Positions 44,420-56,585 of a DNA stretch of 64,000 nt are shown here, piece by piece. Position 1 is the first letter of the stretch. Each line of letters begins with the position of its first letter. Made by a program: the position numbers and the translations under genes. Source of the DNA: Phytophthora sp. 'mugwort' (Eukaryota > Oomycota > Peronosporomycetes > Peronosporales > Peronosporaceae); contig JAUCEF010000011.1 in NCBI GenBank assembly GCA_033558025.1, positions 1,736,001 through 1,800,000 on the forward strand. Reading direction: 5' to 3'. The notes under the pieces are model-generated. The model saw only the letters and a list, made by a program, of their open reading frames with translations, did no database searches and was not told the DNA's origin.

Positions 44420-44909
44420 CGAGCAAACAGGACGATTCAGCATAGGCATCAACCACGGTGTCAAGATAATGAACTACCAGTAAGTTTCATCGTTCATTTT
44501 GTCGAGACACCGATCCAATTACTCCATTTTTTTTCCAGGAAAATCTCCGATACATTAAGAACTGCGGTTCAATTACCGGTACTTTGAATTATCTTCTAAT
44601 CCCCCGTCGAACGTTAAATTGAGCTCTTCACCCCATAGTCATCACAGCAGATAAAAATTTGATTTCTGAGGACCCAACTTTACTCAGTGCTATTTCAAGG
44701 CGATCGCGCTATTACTTTGAAGCCCCAGTGAAGGCCTTTGCGTTACTTCTGACCCGATCACCACGTGCTAACGTCTCACAGCTCCGTACCGCAATGGAGT
44801 GTCCAGTGACCAGCATTCCTACCTTATTAAATCGCCACCTTTTAGCGTAATTCCAGGTTGACGCTCCATTTTATAGCAGAGGCCGCTTAAAAAAAAAAAT
44901 CGTCAGTCC
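44420..44909. other. Intergenic sequence between M96-like genes 1 and 2
   Basis: A short 63-codon frame (44659-44850) resembles nothing and is probably chance. A run of ten A bases lies near 44889. The probable promoter of copy 2 begins at its right edge. Confidence 0.4.
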
Positions 44910-44924
44910 TCATTTACCAACCTC
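44910..44924 (+). promoter_or_regulatory. Oomycete Inr-like core promoter of M96-like copy 2
   Basis: TCATTTACCAACCTC resembles the oomycete initiator consensus (TCATT, short gap, CA) and sits 38 bp before the ATG, a typical leader length. Confidence 0.4.
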
Positions 44925-44947
44925 CCAATTCCGCAACAAGTTCTGAG

Positions 44948-46144
44948 ATGTTCATGGAGGACATGAACCAGCACTTTTACGGGCTTTCTCCGCTCTCGCC
45001 GCTGTCGACCTCGTCCCCAGACGATATGCATTCCTCCCCGACGCTAGGCGTGTCCTCGAGCCCTCCGACGTGCTTTCCATCGCCCGCAAAACCCAAGAAG
45101 AAACGAAAGGCAACTTATGTTTTGCGGAAAGAGGAACAGTCCGCTTTAAATCAAGAAATTGAGCGACTTGAGAGCCAAGTTGCCGTTCTCAGTGCGCGCT
45201 CTCTTCCTCCGGGAGAAACTGCTAAGGCAGACCCCGTATTGCAGCGCAGAGAGGCGGAGAACAGCGCACTGACTACAGTTTTGCGTCATCAACAGCTTCA
45301 CATTGCCAACGTGCAGTCGCTGCTGTCGAGATGTCTGGGCGACCAGCATACTCACCCGTTGTATACGCGTATACATTTAACAAAAGACTGGCCGGAAAGG
45401 AGAGCTGCGCTGCGGGCTATACGCGCCGAGAAGTTGCGGAATGCGTACGAGTACATCATGGCACGCAGTACCCACTCGCAGCCAGAGAAGATGCAGTTGT
45501 CGGACGAGAGGTTTGAGTCAGCTGAAGGGGATTTATGCTGCGTGAGGTTCGAGACTGTCCACTTCAGAGGCGTCGAGTCGCTCGAACAGGTCTACAATGC
45601 GCTCGTCTTCTACTTGACCAACATGGAGATCAGCATTTCCGAGAGGTTGGGTCACATCACGGTGCGAGACGATTACGACTCGATCGAGGGGACGGCGTAC
45701 AACTCGCGGATCGCATCGACTGAAGATTGCGGAGTCACGACCGAGACGAACTCGGTGTCATTTCCGCAGCTTGTTACCAATGATGAACTGGGAGTGGGCG
45801 TTGGGCCCTGCGCCATCATGGCGAGCGACTGTGTTGATGACGACGAATTGTATCCGTACAATTCGGCGGAGAGGGTGAGGAAAGATGTTTCAGGCGCCGT
45901 GGTGCTTACGACGAGTAGGAGGAAGGTGAAGCACAAACGAAACAATCGGTTCGGTGCGCCCACGATGCTAGGCGAAGACGAGACCGAGCTGGTCGTGACG
46001 ATGCGCCGTGCTGCGTATGTCAAGCTTCACAAACCCACGTTTCCCGTCTCGCCGTTCGCGTTGCAAGAGCTGCACGAGGGCATTGCGCGCTGGGGTGACG
46101 TCATGCTCAAGACCATCCGCAGTGTCGTGTACACGACGCCATAG
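44948..46144 (+). CDS. M96 mating-specific-family-like protein, copy 2
   Basis: 398 residues, one exon. A Ser/Pro-rich leader (1-46) precedes the basic stretch KPKKKRKATYVLRKEE (48-63) and a coiled coil (64-85). The family blocks GDLCCVRFE, SERLGHITVRDDYDSIEG and RWGDVMLKTIRSVVY follow. It is clearly paralogous to copies 1 and 3. The start at 44948 follows the Inr-like site; the ATG at 44963 is an alternative. It is intact, with no introns. Confidence 0.82.
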   Translation: MFMEDMNQHFYGLSPLSPLSTSSPDDMHSSPTLGVSSSPPTCFPSPAKPKKKRKATYVLRKEEQSALNQEIERLESQVAVLSARSLPPGETAKADPVLQRREAENSALTTVLRHQQLHIANVQSLLSRCLGDQHTHPLYTRIHLTKDWPERRAALRAIRAEKLRNAYEYIMARSTHSQPEKMQLSDERFESAEGDLCCVRFETVHFRGVESLEQVYNALVFYLTNMEISISERLGHITVRDDYDSIEGTAYNSRIASTEDCGVTTETNSVSFPQLVTNDELGVGVGPCAIMASDCVDDDELYPYNSAERVRKDVSGAVVLTTSRRKVKHKRNNRFGAPTMLGEDETELVVTMRRAAYVKLHKPTFPVSPFALQELHEGIARWGDVMLKTIRSVVYTTP

Positions 46145-46753
46145 CTGCAGCAGCAAGCAACGAAACGTAGCCAATAACAAGATCACATGTAAAACTTCGG
46201 AATCTTCGTACGAACCCCCTATTGATTAAGCACGGGACGAGGCAGGTGCCATTTGATAGTCGCGTTCCTCCGGGAAGGCTTTGGGCGAAATACTTGAGCG
46301 TGTTTGCTGCACGAGGCAGACCATCGGACTGTCAAGCTACCGGCTCGCTCTTCTAGCTCTACTCATAGCAATGCTTACGCGCCACCTTCGTCCTGCATGC
46401 GCGCACAATCAGTAAGTGTTCTTGTCAATGCAGCCTCATCAGATTAACGCTCTTTCTCGTCTCAGCCGAACGTCGTGGAATGCAGGATGTAGAGCTTGCT
46501 GATGATTGACGTATTCGAAGCGTGAACCCCGTGGCGCGTCTGGCCGGTTGAAACTCACATTGGTCTCACCGGCACCGCCTACAACATGAGCATTCCGGTA
46601 GATTGTTGGATAGTCGACACAGCGTCGCAAACCGTATTGTAAACCGCGCACTAGGGATTTGAGCCTTAAAGCTTATAGACATGCACTTGTTGGACGGGAA
46701 GACAGCTCAGTTCTGCATCTGCGTCTGACCACGGAAGCCTACCAACTGAAACC
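46145..46753. other. Intergenic sequence between M96-like genes 2 and 3
   Basis: No gene seen. It presumably holds the terminator of copy 2 and the promoter of copy 3; I cannot place either precisely. Confidence 0.4.
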
Positions 46754-47892
46754 ATGTCCAAGCCACGGAGCACATATGCGGTGCGTAGGGTACGTGGCAA
46801 CCGCTCCCTTTCTTACCGCGTTGCCTGTATTAATCTCTTGGTTCGATGTCAGTACAGGACGAGGTCAAGAGACTGCGGGTGGAGGTACAGCGGCTGACGG
46901 CCGAATTGTCGATGCTCGACACCCCACGATTGTCGCCTGAAGACATGGAGCTGGCCGAGTTGATATTGCAGCAAACTCTGCTGGCCGCAGTCGCAAGAAG
47001 TCAACAGTTAAGGGTCGCTACAGTGCAGTCGTTGTTGGATAAGTATATGGTATGGAATTCCTCATGCGGTTTGACAAGTGTCCAAAGTGTTACTCACTAG
47101 TTGTGCGCCGTCTTATAGACCGAGCAGGACTGGAATCCTCTGTACACGAGTATCTGTCTCGGCAAGGATTGGGCTGAGCGAAGAGCTATGCTTCTGGAGA
47201 TCCGACCTCAGAAATTGCAGAACGCTTACGAATATATTACGGCTGCTTGTCCGCTGGTGGACTCAATGACGCCGCAGCACTCGGACGAACGGTTTGAGAC
47301 GCTCGAGGGAGATACTTGCTGTGCCCATATCGAAGTGGCTCATTTCGCAGGGGCTAAGTCGGTCCAGCAAGTATTTAATGCGCTGAAATTCTTCGTGGAT
47401 AACATGGAGATCATCGTATCGGAGAGGCTAGGCCACGTGACACTGCGAGAAGACTACGATTCCGTTGAAAACTGCGCCTATAACGCACGACTATTATCCC
47501 GGACTAACAAGGGTATTCGAATCGAGAACAATGTCGTGGGGTTCGCTAGTATGTGTGACAAGGGCGAAGAAGCATGTGCTGTCGTTGCCATTGATTCCGT
47601 GGATCAAGATGCGCTTCATCCTTACGTCTCGAGTGAGCGTGTACGGAGAGATATCTCAGTCGCTATTGTGCTGACAGCTAGAGAGCAAAAGTTCAAGGCA
47701 GAAGGCAGCTCTTCGAGCTGTGGCGGAGATGGTGAATTGGTGGTAACCATGAGACGAGTGACGTTTCTGAAGCTGTATCGACCAGCTTTTCACGTATCCA
47801 AGGCTACACTGCAAGAGCTACAGATGGGCGCGGCGCAGTGGAATAACTTGATGATGAAGACAATGCGTGACGTTTTAAGCACGTCCAGCTGA
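46754..47892 (+). CDS. M96 mating-specific-family-like protein, copy 3, three exons
   Basis: Exons 46754-46789, 46858-47049 and 47119-47892 join to 333 residues. The introns are 68 bp (GTACGT...TACAG) and 69 bp (GTATGG...TATAG), both phase 0. Splicing places TYAVRR next to DEVKRLRVEVQRL and aligns residue for residue with the basic/coiled-coil region of copy 2. The second junction gives LLDKYM then TEQDWNPLYT, matching copy 2 around its LYTRIHLTKDW block. The C-terminus keeps SERLGHVTLREDYDSVEN. The basic region is shorter than in copies 1 and 2 and the Ser/Pro leader is absent, so an upstream exon may be missing from my model. Confidence 0.72.
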
Positions 47893-48029
47893 AGTGAAGC
47901 TTTGAATCGTAACTAGGCTTTAGAACACTGAAGCTAGAAACAACTTTTAGTAAATATACAAAGTGAGCGATTTCAGAGAGAGAGAAAGATGAAATTTACC
48001 CACCCCACGCAATTTTGCCTCGAAGAAAT

Positions 48030-50265
48030 ATGGTAATGATCTCACTCGAGTGTGCGATTGTTGGCCAGGCAGGAAGCACGTTCGACGTAGAGATCGATGA
48101 TAGCAAGAAAGTGAGCAAGTTGAAAAAGGTGATTAAAGGGGAGAGGCCGAACGACTTAAAGTCTGTCGCAGCGAAAAATTGCAGCTCTTCTTGGTGATAA
48201 AGGGTGGCACGTGGCTGGACTCTAGCGATGAGGCCGCGCGGAAGCTGAAGGAGGGGGAGATTCACGACTTTATTTAGAAGAAGCTCAGTGAAGGCGAGGT
48301 GGATCCGACGTGGACAATTGCAGACGTGTTGGAGGACAAGAAGTTGCCAGCCCCCATGTCGAGACAAATCCACGTGCTGGTACCAAGCGAAGAGTTGCAT
48401 AAACATTGGTGTTGTCAAGGGATATAACGCAATGCTTGCGCCGTACGAGCATATTGCCACACAACTTAAAGGTAGCGTGGAGGTCCAATCATTGGTGACG
48501 CAACTCGCGACAGTAATTTTGGAGAAAAAAGCACAGGACATTCCCACACCTTTTCTCGTGTTGGAGAACTCGTCAAGTACGGAAAAGACGCAAATAGCGT
48601 TCAACTTGTTAGGCCCAAGGAGACTGTGAGGTGTTTTAAATTGTGTGTGTAAGGCCGTCAGATCGCGAGCAAAGTGTGTACAACGCGTAGCACTCGGTCC
48701 AAAACGATTGTTGCATCGAGCAGGATACACACCGTATTCTTTCCAGTGAATCTATCGACGACTTGTCAAGTCACTTGAGTCTGTACGGCTTCCTTCCGGC
48801 AGCGTTACGCGGCGAGAATGAGTTCCACGACAGAGCAGCGCGTTCTGTGGTCGACAACGAGCTTAAACGTCGTCGAGCTCATGGAGCCAAGCCTCTTGTC
48901 GTGTTCCTCGACGAGTTTCCGCACGCAAAGCGTACGCACTTGGAGCACAAAACTCGTGTCGCACGTGAAAATCGACTTCGCATAATGAGGAACGTGTTTC
49001 GCTCATCTGAACTTGCGGTGGTGGTCAGTTCCACGAATGGAACCGCACGGATCTTCTTACAACGAGCGAGCGATCTCGGCTAGGAACGCCGTTTCTGTGA
49101 TGTGTGGAGTGTCCATTTCTCCCTTGTGTAGTTTGGGATAGTGGCGCTGTGGTTGATTATTTACCGGTGATGCTCATTAGGATCATAGCGCAGAGCCGAC
49201 CTGCGCTAGATATGTACAAGACAATAGATATGCTGGTAAAGCATGTGTGACTACTTGAATGCGATGGTTAGAAAACTAGCACCGGATTTTTATTCTCTGA
49301 AGAAGCGGTCGGACGAGTTTGAGATGGGCCAATTGTGCTTAATACTCAGCACCAGTTATGAAGTAGTGGACGACGAAATGAATTTGATCGACGGCCACTT
49401 TGCTCGATTGTGTGAACAGTCCGCGTTCGAGCTCAATGTGGACACGCATGGTCATTTGTGGAAGGTCCTCGAAGTTTCGACCGTTCTGTACTTCCGTCAC
49501 CCATAGAGGATATGCTGCTGCATTTGACCCTGACTGGGTGACCATCGTTTAGCCCATCCACTCAGCCGCTGTATAGGTTTATGGCACAAGTTAAATATGC
49601 AACCACCCGCGCACTATGACAACACCAACCAGAAGTCGAACGCTGGCATGAATCTCGAAGCACTGACGGTGGCTACCGCTGCGTTAGCAAGTCACTTTGG
49701 CGGTTTTGGTGGCTGTCTTTCGGGGACTTTTGGGGTGCGTTGCTGCTCTAATTGGGTGTGGCGATACGGTAAAACTGCCACGCGATGTCAAGAATGCCGA
49801 AGATGGTGCTCTGATAGTGCCATTTCTGTCTCCTCCGAATGGGTTTGGATAAAGGACAATTCAATGCACTTTGACAAATTTGTTCGAACGCGAAACGACG
49901 AGGGTATAGATTTTCGGACGACATCAAACATCATTTCGGGTGAGTGCAAGGACCATCGTAGTGTCATCACGCTTGATGAGGTCAAAAACGTTATGGCGCG
50001 TGTGCCCTACACATCGCGGTTCACTTGGTAGTGGTAAGGACGTTGCAGGAACAATATTTTACAGCTAAGTCGACTGGGACAATTTTGTGCGTGAACAGAA
50101 GTTGGAGAACGTGGATGTCTATTGCACCTCAAATGGGCCGAATGGGATGACGTTACGCAAAATAAAAGGAATGCCCAATCAGTGCAGATGAGCAGTGGCG
50201 CCGCCACTGCAGTACGCCTCTTTGACAAGATGGTGATTTTTATTGGGTTCGTGCCTCCGAGTTAG
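48030..50265 (+). pseudogene. Crinkler (CRN) effector pseudogene
   Basis: The N-terminus from 48030 reads SLECAIVGQAGSTF, then in the next frame LQLFLVIKGG, an LFLAK-type motif. WTIADVLEDKKLPAP and QIHVLVP (DWL and HVLVxxP region) follow. Next come a P-loop region in which both Walker A glycines are replaced (NSSSTEKT, about 48580) and a Walker-B-like VVFLDEFP (about 48903). After these come a sensor-like RIMRNVFRSSELAVVV and a C-terminal block with SGECKD (about 49938) of the restriction-endonuclease-like CRN type. There are frameshifts near 48180 and at several later points and a TAG at 48275. Intact relatives are host-targeted secreted proteins; this copy cannot make one. Confidence 0.85.
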
Positions 50266-50697
50266 TTGAGGCTAAGTTTGACGTATTCGTACATTTGACG
50301 TGCTGTACATACTGTACTACAGTTCATGTACGAGGCCCCTCGAAACATAAGTATCTTTGTACTCATTTTTTTATTGTATGTGCTGCATAATGCATTTATT
50401 TTTTTGATAGACTGCATTATGCTACATAAGAACACTTTTGACTTGAAGTTTGTATTGTTCGTATTTTCCCTTATACAAATTTTAAGACAAACGAGCTTGA
50501 CGAATCGCTCTTTTACTGTTGCGGCACCTACAAAAAAAAACTTGACCAGTGTACTCGTACGAGATAGACCCCCTGATTTTTTAATATTGAGACAGCCGAT
50601 TTGACAGGGAATAGCTGTCTGTCATTCGCCAACGAGAGAATTTTTCGCTAATTCGAGAGTTTGCGCGCCGAGGGCACAAGCGGGAGTAGGTTCGAGA
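50266..50697. other. AT-rich intergenic sequence
   Basis: AT-rich from about 50320 to 50600 with no recognisable gene. A 92-codon hydrophobic frame (50326-50604) looks like chance in AT-rich DNA. Confidence 0.4.
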
Positions 50698-53300
50698 TGG
50701 TGGGGTCCAGAGGGAAGGTAGTCTGTGACAGCGACGTCAGGTCGCGAAACCTGTCCTTTCGGTTGGTGTGGCGGGAGCTGAAAGCGCAAGGGTGGATCAA
50801 CAAGCGCCCACCAAGCTGCAGCCAGGACGACCGGTTTCGCTACATCCGGCTCGGTTGCATTCCCGACTGAGTTGAAGGAGTGGACTAATTTCTGGGAGAG
50901 GAAGCGGTATTGTAGTACTACGCGATCAGTACAATCCCTGCTAATGGATTGCTTCCGACTATGTGCTAATTCCCTGTTTCTTGCTTCTTCAGTGCTACCG
51001 ACCCGCTCGCGTACGCCTCGCCTGACAAACCCTGGTGATGCTGAGCAGGCTTGCGCAGCCCAAGTAGTCAAAAAGACCTATGGTGCGCCCATTGTAGGAA
51101 CAGAAGGTCACAACGACGCTGGTCTAGACCCCGCGCTGGACATCCAGCCCCCCCCCCCCCCCCCCGCCCCCGCCTGCCACCTCAGAACGCGACCTGAACT
51201 GGCTTCTCAATCATCAGATGAGCCTCCTGAACCTTGTAACGACCTTCCAAGGGCTTCACTGGCTGGACGTCGTCATCGTGCCCTGCACGGTGCTCGTTGA
51301 CTTCCACGGAGAGCCCCATGACATCGACCTCTCCACGGCGTACGAGCCAAGCCAATTCTACATCGTCGACGCTGTTTGCAACATCGCCACACGTCTGTGA
51401 TAACAGCACCCGATTAATAGACGAGTACGACGGATCTGAAGAGCATAACTCCCTGATGATGCCTCCGTCGAATCCGCTGAAGATGGAAGTCAATACGACC
51501 CGGTAAGCTGTATTTTATGCTGCATCTTGTGCTGAACCAATGTTGTTTCTTGTGCTGCATCTTTGGCTGCATACTATGCTGGGGATCTTGTGCTGACTTA
51601 TGCTGTGGTATGTAATACTCTATATATGTCAGTGAAGAAGGATATATCGACGAGCAAGTACTAGGCGACGACTTACTTGTTGACAAGGATGACATTCTCA
51701 ACGACGTTATTGATGGAGATGAAGGAGCGGAGTACGGTGCAGTGGTCTCTGATGACGATGCGGAGAAGGACAACAGGACGACGGGGACGAGAGTGGCGAC
51801 GATTGCGTTGACACGTATTTGCCTGCGGACGATCATGAACTTGACGCAACGGAGACCGAGATTGCTACAGAGGTGCTGTACACGGGAATCTTTCTGGATA
51901 TGTTTGGGGTTGGGGATTAAGTCCTGTCTGGCAACCTCAAGAACGACGTCCTGCGCGAGATGTCTGCGGCTGGTTGGGAAGATGTGGAGGTACCCGATAC
52001 GAATGCGTACATTATGGCACCGTATGAACCAGTGGACATACGCGGAGTTATCCGGGGCTGCGCCAAAGGGTACTCGGGGTCTACAGCCGAGGCATTACGT
52101 AATGCTGCCTCTCTATTAGCGTGTTTTCTTTCTTCATGCCGGTGACGTTATGGCAGTACATTGCTGTGTGCTTGAACCAGTATGAACGTGAAATGGCTCC
52201 GCCCTATGTAAATGAACGGTACTAACGTTACCGCAACAAGCGCCGGCTCCAATTTGAACTCCCGATGAAGACTAAACGAGACATTCGGACTGAGCTGGAA
52301 GGGATGAAGTCAATACAGCCCGACGAGCTGTGTCGCTTTATTGAACAGCTCATTGCACGGACGATTGCTCCCAACCGGGAATAAAAATGCTCACCACTGG
52401 AAGACAGCCGAAAAGGGCGCCATACCTCGTGGAGCTTTTGGTTCCGTGCTATGACGAGACCGTTTCATGGAGATTTCGCGTAACTTGCAATTCAATTCGA
52501 CGGAGACCCTCGGGCTGCAATAACAGAGCTTTGCAGATTCGCAAAGTCGTGGAAGTGCTTCAGTGGACGTTCGAGCGTGTGGTAGGTAGCTTCGTCGCAC
52601 CTGGTGTTCGATGAAGCAATGCTTCCTAGACGCTCGTCGTTCAACAAGATGCGTGTCTACATGAAAGATACGCCGCACAAGTGGGGTGGGGTATGAATCT
52701 CTTCATGATGTGCAGTGCTGTGACAGCGTACTGCATTCGGTACGTTTTTTTCTTAATCTCATATTTACTTATGTTGAATTACTGCAATCGGTACGTTTTT
52801 TCAAATCTCATATTTACTTATGTTGAATTATGCTGCTTAACATTGTATGTTTTGGTCGTGATATGTTGCATAAGTGCAGGTTCGAGGTGTATTGTGGTAA
52901 GAAGCAACACTCAAATTACGCGCATATTCCGACATGAAGTCAAGACCTGCTGCAGTTGTGCTCAACCTTCTTGCAGTGTTCGGCAGCGACGCTCGGAAGC
53001 AAAGCATGATAATTGTAGTTGTGGATCGCTTCTCCACGTTGGTGGCTTTGGCGATTCAGTTCCTGCTGATGGGATCTACTGCGTTGGAACTATTATGACA
53101 AACCGCCTCGGCTATTGCAAAGTTGTTATCGAGAAGAAGAAGTCTCGACCTGCTACCATCAATAGCCAAGTCTAAGCTTGTGCCAAACATGACAGCCATC
53201 AGCTGGTGGGATTCGCGCCCAGTCCAGGTTTTGGGCACTGGAGGGAGTATGCAAATGGATCGTGCGGTTCGCCGAGACCGGGCGATGCAGGTAGAACAGC
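50698..53300 (+). pseudogene. PiggyBac transposase pseudogene
   Basis: Blocks in order on the + strand: SFRLVWRELKAQGWINKRPP (from 50755), then GVD-stop-FLGEEAVL (about 50877), then an acidic region (51640-51780) and GWEDVEVPDTNAYIMAPYEP (from 51970). These are followed by MEISRNLQFNSTETLG, MRVYMKDTPHKWG (52650-52690) and AISWWDSRPVQVLGTGGSM (53190-53250). The gene has an intron at 52740-52879 (GTACGT...GTGCAG). Several stops and frame changes kill it. It breaks off against a Copia fragment. A run of 18 C lies at 51148-51165. Confidence 0.82.
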
Positions 53301-55036
53301 CTTGTTCTCGAGAGAGCTGCTTGGTTGTCGCCACGCAACAATGGTGTCGTTGCAGACCATTGTAGTTCTTCTAGAAGTCCGTCCATCTACAGGATAGCTT
53401 TCACGCCTTCATTCATTGCGATATATTCAGCTTCAGTGCTGGATTGCGCGTTGATATCTTGCTTCCGTGATCAATACGAGACAACATTGCCATCGAGGAA
53501 GGTGATGTACCCCGAGATCGATTTTGAATCATCCGGGTCGTTGGCATAATCACTGTCAGTGAAGACAACAACTTCAATATCGTCACCTGGCACGACGTCC
53601 ATATGCAATCCGTGATCACGTGTCTGTTTGAGATAACGCAAAACTCGCTGAGCTTCACGGTAGTGCTTGTGCTCAATGCACGAGTACTTGCCAAAATGAC
53701 GCACAGCATGTGCGATGCCAGGCCGCGAGCCAGACACTAAGTATTGGAGTGACCCTACGATCTCCCGATATGGCAGTTTTGTGCCTGGTGCAAGGGGCTT
53801 TACCTTGGCATTGGACTCGCTGGTCGATTGAGGTGTCCAGCAGCCATATGCATCTTGTATGTTGTAAACCTTCAGGATCTTGTCGATGTGTGCACGCTGG
53901 CAATAGCCAATCTTGTTGTGGATTCTATCGGTCGTAATTTCAATTCCAAGCAGGGACTTCACCTCACCCATGCTCGTGAGGGTGAACGACCCCTTTAATT
54001 TGTCAGCAATGTTCGAGCATAACCAGAGAGGTCCCATTAGAAGAAGGTCATCTACAAAGACAATGAGCAGCATATTCACATCTCCATCAGACCCGTACAT
54101 CGCATAGAGTCCATAGTCGCCGTCCAAGCGCGTAAATCCAATCTTCGTCAATAGCTTATGAAGTGTCTTGTTCCATACAGCAGTGCTTGTTTCAGACCGT
54201 ACAACGACTTAAGCAACTGGCAAATATACTGGCCTCCGTTTTCTTCAAAGTCTGCAGGCTGTTCCATGAAAATGCATTCTTCTTGAAGTCCGTACAAGAA
54301 CGATGTCTTGACATCAAACTGTAGGACTTGCCAGCCTCTCTTTACAGCATACAGAATGACTGCTCTAATGGCCTCGAAACGGATGGCAGGGGCAAATGTT
54401 TCAACATAATCCACACCCATACCTCTGCTTGAATCCATGAAACACTAAGCAAGCCTTGAATCTTATTATCCGGCCCTTGGCGTCGCGTTTTACCGCAAAG
54501 AACCAGCGGTTGATTATGACCGTCTGGTGTTTAGCTTTCGCTCGGTCAACAAGTTTCCACGTGCCATGCTCTCGCAAAGACGCCAGTTCTTCCTCCATGG
54601 CTGCTTTCCATTCAAGCCAATATATACACGCCTTGGCCTGTTTGTACGTGTTGGGTATCGGGATCTCAGCTAGAGAGTTTAGGATGGAGCCGACCGCGTA
54701 CTCGCGGAGAGCAGGCAACTTCCTTTTTCTTCGTGGGGTCGTGGTGCGCGCAGACACCGGGAGTACTTCCTTGATTGGTGACGTAAATTCATCGCTGGGA
54801 ACACCACCATGGTTAGAGCGCCGCTCCAATGGCAGGGTTGAAAACTCACGTATCATATTTGTCCGTGAGTGTTGGTCTCCAACCGCCAAGTCGGATTTTT
54901 CTTCTGCGGGTACATTTCTTCGCATCGGCTTCGGCAAAGGGCACATTGTCTTCTGCAGGTATCTCGTCACCTGAGCGTCGCTGATCTCGTTCTCGGTACG
55001 TCTATTGCTTTCTCCGCGTGATGTTGTTGGGCTCAT
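53300..55036 (-). pseudogene. Truncated Copia pol (reverse transcriptase and RNase H)
   Basis: - strand frames carry WKAAMEEELASLREHGTW and INRWFFAVKRDAKGRI (55036-54401). GVDYVETFAPAIRFEA, FDVKTSFLYGLQEE and LKSLYGLKQA come next (54438-54148). LLIVFVDDLLLMG with an intact catalytic VDD, and FTDSDYANDPDDSKSISGY, follow (54151-53471). The RNase H start AEYIAMNEGVKAIL-stop-MDGLLEEL and DNQAA end at about 53305. Frameshifts occur near 54410 and 54150. No LTR is seen; both ends are lost. Its sequence differs from the 38-42 kb Copia, so it is a separate lineage. Confidence 0.87.
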
Positions 55037-56400
55037 AACCTGAGAGGTGCTGGATGCCGTGTACTGAGTGTTAGTTAAAAGGCGTCAGCTTGACGGGGCT
55101 ATCGCAGCACCAAGGAATAACGGAGAAGTCAAAACAATCAACGTTGCCTTGGCAGAATGCCTCGGCGGGAACGGCCAAGGCGGCGGCTCACACAAAGCGC
55201 TGTGTTCTCCTGCAGGGGACCAATGCGGAAGTGAACAGCATGCAGCGCGGCTGCAGCATAGCGGAGCCTCGTTGGGGTCCATGCGGTATTGAGTGGTTTC
55301 CTAACTGCTTTCTCTCTACTGTAGAATGCTGGAAAACGGCTCTGCAGCTGGCTGTTGGTATAGCCGCTGAGCAAGATGAGGAAGGGCTGCGACCTCTCAT
55401 CGTGGCAGAGGTTTCCTTCAAGTTGAGCACCGACTGCGGCCGTGTGTTCTGCATGTGTGCATGTGCTGCTGCACTGGTACCGCTGGTACCTCACACTGAT
55501 TGCCGCGCCGTAGTATCATCACTTAAGTGAACGTGGCTCTCCAGCGGGTTATGACTTTGAATGACGACTTCAAGTACAGGCAATTCACATCCACTATACT
55601 GCTCCTAGCCGTGACTCCTCGGGGTATGGAAGGCGCCGCCCGAGCTTCTAAAAGTGCCAGCGCTTTCAGTAAACGCGTCTTCTCCTCCTACGCAACAGCA
55701 ATAAATAACTACCATATTAACGGCTACATGTTAATTGCAGCACGTACTTAGTACGAAGTTTGTGGCTTAATGAAAAAAGGCTGGCGATGCTGCCCCTGTT
55801 TTTTACAAGAGGTAGGTCTACTTTTCGTTTGTTTTGTCTATGTATTGTCGAGTACCGTATAACCTTAGTTATGGCATACAATAAAGTGTACGCACAGAGA
55901 CCACATTTTCACTGTCCTGTTTAACTAAAGTGTTCACCAGCATCTCCTTTTATGTAGCTTCTTTTTGGTAGCCGCTACATAGCCATCCATCCCTATAATA
56001 GGGCCCCTATTGGGGCTGCAGGAAAGGCGGTTCAGCGTGGTGGATAGGCGGTGTATGTGATAACTAAGGATGCACGGTGGTCTTTCCCGTTCGACCGCCT
56101 ATTGGCTAAAATACCCATGTATGTCTTAACATATAGAACGTGATAACAAAGGTTATTCGGTACCTTGCCAGGTTTTTAAATTGTGTACCAAACACAACAT
56201 ACATATATATCATTTGAGCGGCAGCAGCGGCGAAGGTATTTAATTCATGTAACCTCCATGTTTTTGACTGGACGATACATTTTGACGGAATAATGAAAAA
56301 CCAAGAGTGGTAGAGTTTTGCTCTGGTCGGCATGCGCTTCATTGACGCAGGTGTCCACTCGCAAGTGGCCCATAAGGTTCAGTCCTCTAATGAAAGGTGT
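55037..56400. other. Unassigned sequence
   Basis: A 146-codon frame at 55090-55530 (+) has no recognisable domain and overlaps equally long antisense frames, so it is not called as a gene. Near 55998 there is a palindromic word, aatagggcccctatt. Nothing else is recognised. Confidence 0.35.
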
Positions 56401-56585
56401 CAAAACAACCGGGACAGAAACCTCCAGCTGTTTATGTGATCATTCATAGCTTAAGGTACCTTTGCACAGCTACTACATGGTCAATACATGGTCAATTCAT
56501 GTCAACTCAGGAGTATGTTGAAGCGGCTAACGTTGAAGCTGACGACGTGTATTAATGTAGTTAGCGATGAAGGCAACGCTAGTTC

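Noticed and set aside
51148..51165. Run of 18 C as a functional quadruplex
   Set aside because: A homopolymer in a decayed transposase is more simply explained by slippage.
55090..55530. 146-codon frame as a gene
   Set aside because: No domain, no promoter, and overlapping antisense frames of similar length.
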